NCBI GenBank assembly: GCA_000993405.1
Contig: LBWB01000012.1
Coordinates: 1 to 37,776, forward strand
DNA: 37,776 nucleotides
Source: Candidatus Woesebacteria bacterium GW2011_GWB1_39_12
GTDB taxonomy: Bacteria; Patescibacteriota; Microgenomatia; UBA8517
Direction of reading: 5' to 3'
The translations under genes were made by a program, and so were the position numbers. Below the pieces are notes generated by a model. It searched no databases, was not told where the DNA came from, and saw only the letters and a program-made list of their open reading frames with translations. Positions 26,124-35,537 of the stretch are shown in pieces. The stretch's first letter is position 1; every line of letters starts with the position of its first letter.

Positions 26124-27423
26124 TATTTGCGCCCAAGGATTTTAGTCTTTCTACTAAATTCTCATAACCTCTTTCAATGTGTTCTGTATTTGTGATTTCG
26201 GTTTTTCCTTTTGCAGCTAATCCTGCAATAACGAGTGCGGCACCAGTTCGAACGTCTCGCGCATCAACTTTAGCGCCGTAGAGTTTTTGAGGACCGGTAA
26301 CTTTCACAGCACGCGGATTATCATCTACCTCAGGATATTTAGGATCTTTGAAAAATTCAAACTTGACACCCATTTTTGCCATTTCATTCCAATGCTGCAT
26401 TCTGTTGGCGAATATTGTTTCGATAACCTCCGATTTTCCTTGAATTTGGGTCAATAAGGGTGAAATAAGGACTTGCCATTCGGAAGTAAATAATGGATAT
26501 TGTCCGGCGTAAATGTTTAAAGGTTTGATGCTCGTTAGCTGTGGATTAAGTCTAGCTGTGAATTTGTGCAAATCCATACCTATATTCATTTTATCAAAGG
26601 TTCTCTCAAGAGTTTGTAATTTCATTTTTTCATATTCAATTCCTTCAATTGTTAATTTAGAATTTGTTGTTAGCGCTGCAGAGATCCAAGTTACAAGGTC
26701 GTGTGGGTCATACATATTTTTGTAAGTAATGCCTTTTATTTGAACCGGGCCGAATACTTGTAAGAGCTTTTCTGCTTTTGTTATTTTCGCGCCTGCAGCA
26801 ATTAGGAATTCAACAATATCATCAAATTCGGGAATTAATGTAAAATTTGAGATTTGACTTTTACCTTTCTTAAATAGCGCACTGAAAAGTGCGAGGACGC
26901 TGATTGTGAAAGAAGAAACAGGAGATTTGTATTTGAAAGGTCTTTTGGAATTAAGATAAAATTCAATCAATCGGGAGTTTTTATACTTTGCTCCGATTCC
27001 AAATTCCTTTAATGTTGGAATGATTTCATTAAATCGCCTTGAACCTATTTGATCTCCGCCCCGATCAGATCTCTCCGGGTCGATTTCGACCAAACATTTT
27101 CCAAATTTGGAAGCAAGGATTGGTATTACTTTATTGGCATCACTTGTGAAATATAAAAGTTCTTTTGGAACTGTTTGGGGTTTTATAACATTTTTCGTAT
27201 TTATTATTAATGTATTTCTGCCCGACCACTCTAATTTAGCGCCTTGCATTTTTAATATATCGGTGTGCTTTTCAGTGCTTCCTATCCTAGGGATATTTTC
27301 AAGAACGAAGGTATCGTTTGTTATAAGCGGTATAAAAATATGCTTCATCGCGGAATTTTTGGCCCCTTGAGCTTTCACCTTTCCACTTAGCTTCGAAGGT
27401 CCTTTTATCAAGATATTTTTCAC
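26110..27423 (-). CDS. MurA-family enolpyruvyl transferase paralog, Asp-type active-site loop
   Basis: GAKNSAMKHIFIPL, RGGDQIGSRRFNEIIPTL, ETIFANRMQHWNEMAKMG, DARDVRTGAALVIAGLAAKG, HIERGYENLVERLKSLGA; GTG start at 27423 with TATACT 6 nt upstream. Confidence 0.85.
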   Translation of the reverse strand: MKNILIKGPSKLSGKVKAQGAKNSAMKHIFIPLITNDTFVLENIPRIGSTEKHTDILKMQGAKLEWSGRNTLIINTKNVIKPQTVPKELLYFTSDANKVIPILASKFGKCLVEIDPERSDRGGDQIGSRRFNEIIPTLKEFGIGAKYKNSRLIEFYLNSKRPFKYKSPVSSFTISVLALFSALFKKGKSQISNFTLIPEFDDIVEFLIAAGAKITKAEKLLQVFGPVQIKGITYKNMYDPHDLVTWISAALTTNSKLTIEGIEYEKMKLQTLERTFDKMNIGMDLHKFTARLNPQLTSIKPLNIYAGQYPLFTSEWQVLISPLLTQIQGKSEVIETIFANRMQHWNEMAKMGVKFEFFKDPKYPEVDDNPRAVKVTGPQKLYGAKVDARDVRTGAALVIAGLAAKGKTEITNTEHIERGYENLVERLKSLGANINYL

Positions 27424-27450
27424 AATGTAAGTATATAACTTTTCTTGAGC

Positions 27451-27480
27451 ATGACATTTTATGAATTGATATGAGATAAT
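27451..27480 (+). promoter_or_regulatory. Putative leaderless promoter of murB
   Basis: ATGACA (27451-27456), 18-nt spacer, GATAAT (27475-27480), 7 nt to GTG at 27488. Confidence 0.45.
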
Positions 27481-27487
27481 ATACCTA

Positions 27488-28648
27488 GTGGGTGATATTA
27501 ATAAACTTAGGGACATATTAGGTAAGAAAGCCCGGTTGGGTGAACCTCTTTCTGGCCACACCTTCTTAAAAATCGGTGGGACTTCGGATATTTTTTACGA
27601 AGCGGAAACGACGGATGATTTTAAAAAGGCAGTTGTTGAAGCTAGGAAGCTTGAGATTCCAATAACCATACTTGGAGATGGAAGCAATGTATTAATTTCG
27701 GACAATGGAATCAAGGGACTAGTCCTAATTGATCGTTCGGATAAGATCGAAATTTTGGATGAAGACAAGGAGGGAATTAATCTAAAAAAAATAAAAAAGC
27801 CAATATATCGCTGGGAGTCTGACAAAAAGCAAGGAACCTTTAAATATGAATTTAAGGATCTGGACTATGATGAAAGCGAGAAATCCCGGGTCCGGGTTCA
27901 AATGGATAGCGGCGTTAACCTTCCAAAAGCAATCGACTTTCTTTTGGACAAAGGTATAACGGGATTGCAATGGTACGCCGGAATTCCGGGAACAATTGGG
28001 GGAGCTATTTTTAATAACATCCATGGTGGGACTCACTTTATGAGTGAAGTATTGGATAGCGTTACCGTTCTTGATTTACAAGGAGGCAGTAACACATTAA
28101 GAATTGAGGATCTTGGAGTAGATTACGATAAAAGTCGTTTTCAGGATACCGGTGAAATAATACTTGACGCCACTTTTTTGCTTTTCAAGGGGGACGTTGA
28201 TAAAGCTAAATATGTCCGCTTTGAATGGGCTAAAAGAAAAAGCTTGCAACCCCGAAACGCTCCCGGTTGTGCTTTTCATAATTTAACTCAGGAACAAAAA
28301 GAAAAATTGGGAATTCCGACAACCAGTGCAGGTTTTGTAATTGAGCACCTTTTGAAAATGACAGGTTTTAAAATTGGAGATGCAGCTATTTCCAAAGACC
28401 ACCATAACTTTATTGTCAATGAGGGCAAAGCGACTGCCAAAAATTATCTTGAAGTAATGAAGACTATTTACAATAAAGCCAAGAAGGAATTGGGGATAGA
28501 GTTGGTGCCGGAAATTTTCTTACTTGGGTTTAGTGAAGATGAAATTAAAGAGTTCAGACACCCAAGACAACTCGAACTCCGTAAAAAAAGATTATACGAA
28601 ATAAGAACTATTTACAAAGACAGTAAGAAATTATTTTCCCCCAAGTGA
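27488..28648 (+). CDS. murB: UDP-N-acetylenolpyruvoylglucosamine reductase MurB
   Basis: HTFLKIGGTSDIFYEAET, ILGDGSNVLISD, GLQWYAGIPGTIGGAIFNN, APGCAFHNL, SAGFVIEHLLKMTGFKIGDAAIS. Confidence 0.92.
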   Translation: MGDINKLRDILGKKARLGEPLSGHTFLKIGGTSDIFYEAETTDDFKKAVVEARKLEIPITILGDGSNVLISDNGIKGLVLIDRSDKIEILDEDKEGINLKKIKKPIYRWESDKKQGTFKYEFKDLDYDESEKSRVRVQMDSGVNLPKAIDFLLDKGITGLQWYAGIPGTIGGAIFNNIHGGTHFMSEVLDSVTVLDLQGGSNTLRIEDLGVDYDKSRFQDTGEIILDATFLLFKGDVDKAKYVRFEWAKRKSLQPRNAPGCAFHNLTQEQKEKLGIPTTSAGFVIEHLLKMTGFKIGDAAISKDHHNFIVNEGKATAKNYLEVMKTIYNKAKKELGIELVPEIFLLGFSEDEIKEFRHPRQLELRKKRLYEIRTIYKDSKKLFSPK

Positions 28649-29954
28649 TTGTGATTACGAAAGATTTCAAAGACAAGAAGGTAGCAGTTATTGGTCTAGG
28701 AATAGAAGGCTCAAGCGTTGTAAGATTTTTACAAGATAAGGATGCCCAGATAACAATATTTGATAGGAAAAAGGAAAGCGAGTTGGACTTCAAGGGCATT
28801 GACAAAAGTAAAATAAAAACAGTTTGTGGAGAAAAGTACTTGTCTCGGGGGTTTAAGGAGTTTGATATCATTTTCCGTTCCCAAGGAGTAAAGCGGAATC
28901 TGCTCCAAATTTTGGAAGCAGAGGAAGTTGGTGTTGAGATATCGAGCGAAATCAAACTTTTTTTTGATTTATCACCATCAAAGATAATCGGCGTTACAGG
29001 TACTAAAGGTAAGGGGACAACAAGCACCTTAATTTCTAATATATATTACCGCGATTGAAATCAACTAGCTGGGTTGTATTAGAATTATCTTCCACTCAAC
29101 TTACAGACTTACACAAAAGCCCGCACATCGCAGTTGTTTTAAATATAACCACAGATCATCTAGACTGGCATAAGGATAGAGAAGAGTATCTTGAGGCTAA
29201 GACACAGATTATTCGTCATCAAAAATCCAATGATATTGCAGTGCTAGCATACGATTATGAAGACGTTAGAGGTTTTTTGAAGTTGACACGAGGAAAGGTA
29301 TTCTATTTTAGTAATGCACAAAAAGTAAACGGATCGTATGTTAAGGATGGAAGAATATTACTTGAAGTTAGAAACAAGAAGATAGAGATTGGAAGAGCAG
29401 AGAAATTGTTGCTTAAAGGCCGACATAATTGGGAAAATGTGTGTGCGGCAGTTTGTGCATCCTACCTTGTAGGAGCAAGCATAGATTCAATTAAAGAAAC
29501 TGTATTTTCCTTCAAAGGATTGGAACATAGACTTGAACTTGTTGGAGAAGTTGGCGGTGTTAAGTTTTATAATGACTCGTTTTCCACAAACCCCCAGACC
29601 ACCATTGCAGCAATTAAATCATTTTCAGAGCCGATTACCCTTATCTTGGGTGGATCTGATAAGGGTTTAAATTATGACGAGATGGCAAGAGAAATTACAA
29701 AATCAACTGTTCTGAATAGTATTATAATAGGTGATATTTCTAAAAAAATAAAAAGATCACTTCAAAAATCTGGTTACAAACAAAACATAACCGAGCTTGG
29801 TTATCCAAAAACAAAAAAGATAATAGAAGAAGCGGTTAAAGTAACTCCCAAGGGTGGAATAGTGTTATTATCCCCCGCCGCAGCCTCATTTGACATGTTT
29901 AAAGATTATAAAGACAGAGGAAATCAGTTTAAAGAAGCCGTTAAGGTGTTATAA
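28645..29954 (+). pseudogene. murD: MurD (UDP-N-acetylmuramoyl-L-alanine--D-glutamate ligase), split/disrupted (ORFs 28645-29058 and 29055-29954)
   Basis: N part VAVIGLGIEGSSVVRFL...GVTGTKGKGTTSTLISN; C part SWVVLELSSTQLTDLHKSPHIAVVLNITTDHLDWH...HRLELVGEVGGVKFYNDSFSTNPQTTIAAI; the segment between P-loop and WVVLELSS is missing. Confidence 0.8.
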
Positions 29955-29960
29955 TCTCCA

Positions 29961-29981
29961 AGGTGTGAATCTGTTTCACCT
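29961..29981. repeat. Imperfect hairpin between the convergent murD and aminotransferase genes
   Basis: AGGTGTGAATCTGTTTCACCT; no T-tract. Confidence 0.4.
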
Positions 29982-30009
29982 CTAAGGTGCACAAAGGTAC
30001 AGAAGAGAT

Positions 30010-30864
30010 TTACCAACGTCCGCTTTCTACAAACTTTCTAAACTCGCTCATTATTTGCTTTGTAATATCACCCGGTTTACCATTCCCGATAACTTTATTG
30101 TCAACCTTTACAACCGGAAGGATCTCTTTGTTACTGGCTGAAAGAAAAACTTCATCGGCATTAAAAAGCTCATCAATTTTAACCTCTTTCATAAATGTTG
30201 GGTAGAACTTTTTACAGATATTATTGATTAGTTCGCGGGTGATGCCTGGAAGTGTTTCGCCGTCGGGTGTAAAAATAGTCCCCTTTTTGATTATAAACAA
30301 GCTACTTTGTGTTCCCTCATATACCTTATCAAGATTCTTATAGACGTATACTGCTTCAGCTGCCTTTTTCTTTTTCGCAATATTCATCGCCTTTACTGCT
30401 TGAATATAATTAAGACTTTTTGCCTGAGGAGACTCACGATTATAATTGAAAGTTATTACGTTGACGCCTCTTTTGTATAATGACGCGGGGTAACGTTTTC
30501 TGTCATAAACCATAATCGCAAGAGTCGGCTTGGAACCCAAACTAATTCCATCCATAGTTTCCCCGCCGGTTACAATAATTCTGATAATTTTTTCTTTTCC
30601 GTTTTTATTTTTAAATAGAGTTTTGACAATTAATTTTTCTAATGTATTCGAGCTCCATGGTATTTTCAATCCAATAATTTTCGCTGAATTATTGAGTCTT
30701 TTCAGATGTTTTTTGAGTAAAAACGGCTTTCCACCTTTATAGGTTACTATATAGTCAAAAACACCATAACCTCGGAGAAATCCTAAATCCCATAAACTTA
30801 TTTTTGCTTTGCTTTTGGCAACAAACTTGCCGTTTAAGTAGTAAATAGGTTCCTGCTTTTTCAT
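30010..30864 (-). CDS. Aminotransferase class IV (D-amino acid / branched-chain aminotransferase-like)
   Basis: ISLWDLGFLRGYGVFDYI, KSLNYIQAVKAMNIAKKKKAAEAVYV, VYEGTQSSLFIIKKGTIFTPDGETLPGITRE. Confidence 0.88.
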   Translation of the reverse strand: MKKQEPIYYLNGKFVAKSKAKISLWDLGFLRGYGVFDYIVTYKGGKPFLLKKHLKRLNNSAKIIGLKIPWSSNTLEKLIVKTLFKNKNGKEKIIRIIVTGGETMDGISLGSKPTLAIMVYDRKRYPASLYKRGVNVITFNYNRESPQAKSLNYIQAVKAMNIAKKKKAAEAVYVYKNLDKVYEGTQSSLFIIKKGTIFTPDGETLPGITRELINNICKKFYPTFMKEVKIDELFNADEVFLSASNKEILPVVKVDNKVIGNGKPGDITKQIMSEFRKFVESGRW

Positions 30865-30937
30865 ACAAGATTTTTGAATTGTATAGGAAATGAAGCAAAT
30901 TTACAAAATATAGCTATTTTGATGGTAAAATTAACTA

Positions 30938-31654
30938 ATGTCAGGAAAAAGAATTGTTCTCTTGCATGGCTGGGGTGCGGAAACGAAAAAACTTGAACCT
31001 TTGAAAAAAGAACTCGAAAAATTGGGGTGGCAAGTTTTGCTACCCAAACTTGCAGGTTTTGAGAAACCTGCACCAAAAGATGTGTGGGGGATAAAAGAAT
31101 TTTCTGATTATGTGTACGAAGAAATAAGAAGAAATTTCGGAAATAGCACATATTATGTATTTGGTCATTCATTCGGCGGTGGAATAGCCATTAAGCTTGC
31201 AGTGAGTTCTCCTGGGAATCTTGAAGCGCTTATTCTTTGTGCTTCTCGGGGTATTTCTCGCAGCAAGACTCTTAAACGATTGGTTTTTAGTATGCTAGCA
31301 AAAACAGGGAAAGTGCTTCTTATTACTCCACAGTTAGCCCAAGGTTTTCGAAAACTTCTGTATAAAGCTGCCCGCGAACATGATTATGAAAAAACCCAAG
31401 GGGTTATGAAAGATGTTTTCAAAAAGGTGATTGCGGAAGATTTAAAACCATTGTTACCCAAAATAAAAGTTCCTACCCTAATTTTGTGGGGAGAAGAAGA
31501 CAAAATGACGCCAGTTAAAGACGCCTATTTTATAAAATCTGTTCTTCCGGAAAGTAAGCTAGTTACATATAAAAACCAAGGACACAGACTTCCTTACGAA
31601 AAACCAAAAGAATTAGCTAAGGAAATTAATTTATGGTCGACTTTACAACAATAA
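30938..31654 (+). CDS. Alpha/beta hydrolase
   Basis: LLHGWGAETKKL, nucleophile elbow FGHSFGGGIAIKLA, LILWGEEDKMTPV, NQGHRLPYEKP. Confidence 0.88.
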   Translation: MSGKRIVLLHGWGAETKKLEPLKKELEKLGWQVLLPKLAGFEKPAPKDVWGIKEFSDYVYEEIRRNFGNSTYYVFGHSFGGGIAIKLAVSSPGNLEALILCASRGISRSKTLKRLVFSMLAKTGKVLLITPQLAQGFRKLLYKAAREHDYEKTQGVMKDVFKKVIAEDLKPLLPKIKVPTLILWGEEDKMTPVKDAYFIKSVLPESKLVTYKNQGHRLPYEKPKELAKEINLWSTLQQ

Positions 31655-33249
31655 TAATTATCTATTTGATAATCATTCTTTTGTGGCTGCCTCAGGCAGT
31701 GTATCAAATCTTAACCTGGACATATTGGTGGCAAATTAAAGAATATAGATTTGACAGATTTTGGGTATTTCTCAAAACGTCCTATGGCAGAGAGAAATTA
31801 GGTTTATACTCAATTTGCCTTAAATTCTTGGCGTTGATTTTAGGAGTATTTTATCTCCCCATCCCCTTCTTCATTTTTGCATTTCAAGACATCCTTTTTT
31901 TAAGAAACGTGTTTCTTAGGCGTGTAAGAATACCGGTTGTAACAGAAAGAGTCGAAAAAATTTTTGTGACAAGTTTCTTCGCTATGGTGATAACAATTTT
32001 TGTCTTACTAGATCCTCGAAAAGTTTTAGGTTCACTTTTATTTGGCGAAATGTTGCTGCTTATTACTCCTTATGTTGGAATATTGTGGACCATTCCTATC
32101 GTAAATAAAATCAAAAGAAAAGAGATTGAAAAAGCTAAGAAGGTTTTATCTTTAGTAAACCCAACAGTAGTTGGAATTACCGGTAGTTATGGTAAAACAA
32201 CGACCAAAGAATTTGTAGCCCATCTTTTATCGCAGAAATATACCACCGCCAAAACGGAAGGAAGTGAGAATACGGAGTTTGGAATTGCAAGGAAAACTTT
32301 CAAAAATGTTGTAAAAGGAACCAAATTTTTTGTGGTAGAAATGGGTGCATATAAAGCTGGCGAAATTAAAAAGCTTGCAGGGATAGTTCGTCCTACAATA
32401 GGAATAATAACAGGCATAGAGGAACAACATCTTTCTTTATTTGGAAGTTTAGAAAATATTAAGAAAGCAAAGTTTGAATTAATCGAGAGCCTGCCTAAAG
32501 GAGGAGTTGCAATATTTAATTATTCCAATAAGTATTGTAGAGAACTTGCCGGCTGGGCTACAAAACTACCGACAAAATTAGAGGTCTTGGGATATTATGT
32601 AAAAAATAAAGGTAATAAAGAAGATATAAATACCGATATTTTTTCGGAAGTGCTGTCGGTTAATCGCGAAAAAATTTCTTTCAAAGTCGCTCTCGGAGAG
32701 GAACAGAAAAAACTATCAGCTAACCTCCCTGGTTTGCACTTTCTAGAAAACTTGACCTGCGCAGTTTTAGTCGCAAAATTTTTGGGAGTTTCCTGGAAAG
32801 ATATTGAGAAAGGGTGCAAAAGTATTGCCGTTCCTGAAAATACGATGGATGTTTATAAGTTAAAATCAGGTAGTATAATCATTGACGACACTCATAACTC
32901 GACTCCTTTGGCTTTCGAATCAGCCCTAAAATATTTGTCTTATTTTAAAGACAAAAAGAAAGTCGTTATTACAAGCGGTATTATAGAATTGGGGGTTACA
33001 AGTGAGTCGGTTCATGAACGTATTGGAAATATTATGTCTGAAAATATTGATAAAATAATTCTTACTAACTCCGATTTTTACGAGAGTATAAAGTCAGGTT
33101 TGGGAGATAAGTCAAATAGACTTATATTAGGTAATGATAGGTCTTTAGATTCTGAGATTGCAAAAATAATTACTTCTGAGAAATCCGTTATTTTACTGGA
33201 AGGTCGCTTACCGACCATAATACTTGAGGTGATACAAAAACAAAAATGA
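31633..33249 (+). CDS. murF: MurF-like Mur ligase with N-terminal multi-pass membrane region
   Basis: Several hydrophobic segments in the first ~165 aa; VVGITGSYGKTTTKEFVAHLL at ~residue 181; VEMGAYKAGEIKKLAGIVRPTIGIITGIEEQHLSLFGS; DDTHNSTPLAFESAL. Confidence 0.85.
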   Translation: MVDFTTIIIIYLIIILLWLPQAVYQILTWTYWWQIKEYRFDRFWVFLKTSYGREKLGLYSICLKFLALILGVFYLPIPFFIFAFQDILFLRNVFLRRVRIPVVTERVEKIFVTSFFAMVITIFVLLDPRKVLGSLLFGEMLLLITPYVGILWTIPIVNKIKRKEIEKAKKVLSLVNPTVVGITGSYGKTTTKEFVAHLLSQKYTTAKTEGSENTEFGIARKTFKNVVKGTKFFVVEMGAYKAGEIKKLAGIVRPTIGIITGIEEQHLSLFGSLENIKKAKFELIESLPKGGVAIFNYSNKYCRELAGWATKLPTKLEVLGYYVKNKGNKEDINTDIFSEVLSVNREKISFKVALGEEQKKLSANLPGLHFLENLTCAVLVAKFLGVSWKDIEKGCKSIAVPENTMDVYKLKSGSIIIDDTHNSTPLAFESALKYLSYFKDKKKVVITSGIIELGVTSESVHERIGNIMSENIDKIILTNSDFYESIKSGLGDKSNRLILGNDRSLDSEIAKIITSEKSVILLEGRLPTIILEVIQKQK

Positions 33250-34493
33250 AAAGACCTATTGCAATTTCACTATCACCAAATAGTGAAAAAGATGATGTAA
33301 TTTTGGCTTTAAAATTACTATTTTCTCCGATCCAATGGTTTAATTTTAGGAAAACAGAGGATCTAGAGAAACAGCTTTCTAAAATTTTCGGATCGGATTA
33401 TAAAGCCATTGCAGTCAATAGTGGTCGAAGCGCGTTATACCTTATTTTAAAAACGCTTGGCATTGGTCAAGGGGATGAAGTTTGTCTTCAAGCTCTTACT
33501 TGTGTAGCAGTTCCAAACTCAATACTTTGGTTGAAAGCTAAACCTGTCTATATCGACGTCGATAATTCTTTTAATCTGGAGCCAAAAGATCTTAGTGAAA
33601 AGCTCAGTGAAAATACGAGGGCAATTATTGTTCAACATTCTTTTGGAATTCCGGCAGACTTAGATAAGATTAAAAAATTTACTCAAGGAAGAAAGATTAC
33701 TTTAATTGAAGATTGTGCTTTATCCTTAGGCGGAAAGTTTAACAATAAATTACTTGGTACTATCGGAGATGTGTCCTTTTTTAGTTTCGGGCGCGACAAA
33801 GTAATTTCGAGTATTTTTGGCGGGTTTATTCTTTGCAAAGATAAAAAATTATGTAAGAAGTTGTTGGAGGAAAGAGATAAACTCAATTATCCCGGTGCAC
33901 GGTGGGTCATTCAGCAGCTTTTACACCCAATTCTTTTCAGTATAATTTTACCGCTTTACAACTTTGGCCTTGGTAAAACAACTTTTGGTAAAATGATGCT
34001 TTTTCTTTTTCAAAAATTTGGGCTTCTTTCAAAGTCTGTTTATAGACAAGAAGAAATTGGAAAGCAGCCTAAGGTTTTTCCCACAAAACTTCCGGGTGCA
34101 CTTTCAATTTTAGCCTTGAACCAACTCTACAAGCTCGATAAGTTCAATAATCATAGAAAGGAAATTGCCAATTTTTATTTTAAAAAACTTAAAGTCCCTA
34201 ATATCAAATTACCGAATAAAAGGGAAGGAGCCGTTTGGGTAAGATTTCCTATCATAAGTGAAAAAGCGATGAAAATTTTCGAATGTCTGAAGAAAAACGG
34301 AGTGCTTGTGGGTGATTGGTACAAAGATATCGTTGTTCCTGTTAAGAATTTGTCTATGGTTGGTTATGAGAGGGGAAGCTGTCCTAACGCCCAAAAACTT
34401 GTTGGTAAAATATTAAATCTTCCAACATATCCGTCTTTAAGTAAAAAAGATGCAGAGAAAGTAGTTCATTTAATTGAATCATGTCTAAATTAG
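33246..34493 (+). CDS. DegT/DnrJ/EryC1-family PLP aminotransferase
   Basis: AVNSGRSALYLILKTLGIGQGDEVCLQALTCVAVPN, LIEDCALSLGGKFNNKLLGTIGDVSFFSFGRDKVIS. Confidence 0.88.
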   Translation: MKRPIAISLSPNSEKDDVILALKLLFSPIQWFNFRKTEDLEKQLSKIFGSDYKAIAVNSGRSALYLILKTLGIGQGDEVCLQALTCVAVPNSILWLKAKPVYIDVDNSFNLEPKDLSEKLSENTRAIIVQHSFGIPADLDKIKKFTQGRKITLIEDCALSLGGKFNNKLLGTIGDVSFFSFGRDKVISSIFGGFILCKDKKLCKKLLEERDKLNYPGARWVIQQLLHPILFSIILPLYNFGLGKTTFGKMMLFLFQKFGLLSKSVYRQEEIGKQPKVFPTKLPGALSILALNQLYKLDKFNNHRKEIANFYFKKLKVPNIKLPNKREGAVWVRFPIISEKAMKIFECLKKNGVLVGDWYKDIVVPVKNLSMVGYERGSCPNAQKLVGKILNLPTYPSLSKKDAEKVVHLIESCLN

Positions 34494-35503
34494 CATTAAG
34501 AGAGATATCGGATAAGTCCGTATGGGAAAGTTTTTTACTTTCTCAAAATCCAGGAACATTTTTGCAATCTTGGAATTGGGGGGAAGCCAATAGATTGGTT
34601 GGGTTCAAAGTTAAAAGATTTGGAATTTACGATGGAAGTAAATTAGTCGGAGCAGTCCAACTTATACATCAACCTGCAAAAAGGGGTCAACACTATCTTA
34701 TTCCTGGAGGGCCGGTTATAGACTATGAAAATAAAAGACTTTTGAAATTTACGATTGATTCTATCAAAGAAATTGCACGAAAAGAAAATATTTGGTTTAT
34801 AAGGATTAGACCTGATGTTATTGATTCCGAAAAATTAAGACTCTCTTTTTCTGAACTTGGACTCTTTTCGGCTCCAATGCACCTGCACGGCGAACATACT
34901 CTTATTTTGGACGTTTCGAAGGATGAAGAGGAAATCCTAAAAAATATGAGAAAGACTACTAGATATTTGATAAAAAAGAGTTTGAACGAAGGATACAAAA
35001 TCAGAATTTCAACAAACCCTAAAGATACCCAAATTCTTTTTGATCTTCAAAAAGAAACCGTAAAGAGACATAGATTTGTTGGCTTTACACCACGACTATT
35101 TGAGGCACAACTTGAAACTTTCGGAAAAAACGATCAGTCCTTACTTTTTGTCTGCGAGAAAAACGGAAAACCTCTAGTTGCAGCGATTGTAATATTTTAC
35201 GGCGAAAAGGCATTTTATCATCATAGCGGTTCAGCGAATGTAGCAAGGGAAACAAACGCATCATACTTTACACAATGGCAGATTATAAGAAAAGCCAAAG
35301 AGCTGGGATATAAATATTATGATTTTTGGGGAATTGCACCAACGGATGATCCAAAACACCGTTTCTCGGGAGTTACAATATTCAAAAAAGGCTTTGGGGG
35401 AGAAAAAGTTGATTGGGTACACGCACAAGATTTAGCGATTAGCCCTTTTTATTGGTTAACATTTATTTTTGAAACAGTAAGAAGAGTTGTAAGGCGATTG
35501 TGA
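34481..35503 (+). CDS. FemAB/FemX-like peptidyltransferase (GNAT-like fold)
   Basis: GTFLQSWNWGEANRLVGF, ILKNMRKTTRYLIKKSLNEG, YHHSGSANVARETNASYFTQWQIIRKAKELGYKYYDFWGIAP. Confidence 0.9.
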   Translation: MSKLALREISDKSVWESFLLSQNPGTFLQSWNWGEANRLVGFKVKRFGIYDGSKLVGAVQLIHQPAKRGQHYLIPGGPVIDYENKRLLKFTIDSIKEIARKENIWFIRIRPDVIDSEKLRLSFSELGLFSAPMHLHGEHTLILDVSKDEEEILKNMRKTTRYLIKKSLNEGYKIRISTNPKDTQILFDLQKETVKRHRFVGFTPRLFEAQLETFGKNDQSLLFVCEKNGKPLVAAIVIFYGEKAFYHHSGSANVARETNASYFTQWQIIRKAKELGYKYYDFWGIAPTDDPKHRFSGVTIFKKGFGGEKVDWVHAQDLAISPFYWLTFIFETVRRVVRRL

Positions 35504-35537
35504 AAACTCAGCTATATTATTATAATACATCTACTAT

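Noticed and set aside
26110-27561. Track start of the minus-strand MurA paralog at 27561
   Set aside because: Would overlap murB by 74 bp and add non-homologous MWPERGSPNRAF...; GTG at 27423 with TATACT 6 nt upstream fits the family N-terminus (KNILIKGPSKLSGKVKAQGAKNS).
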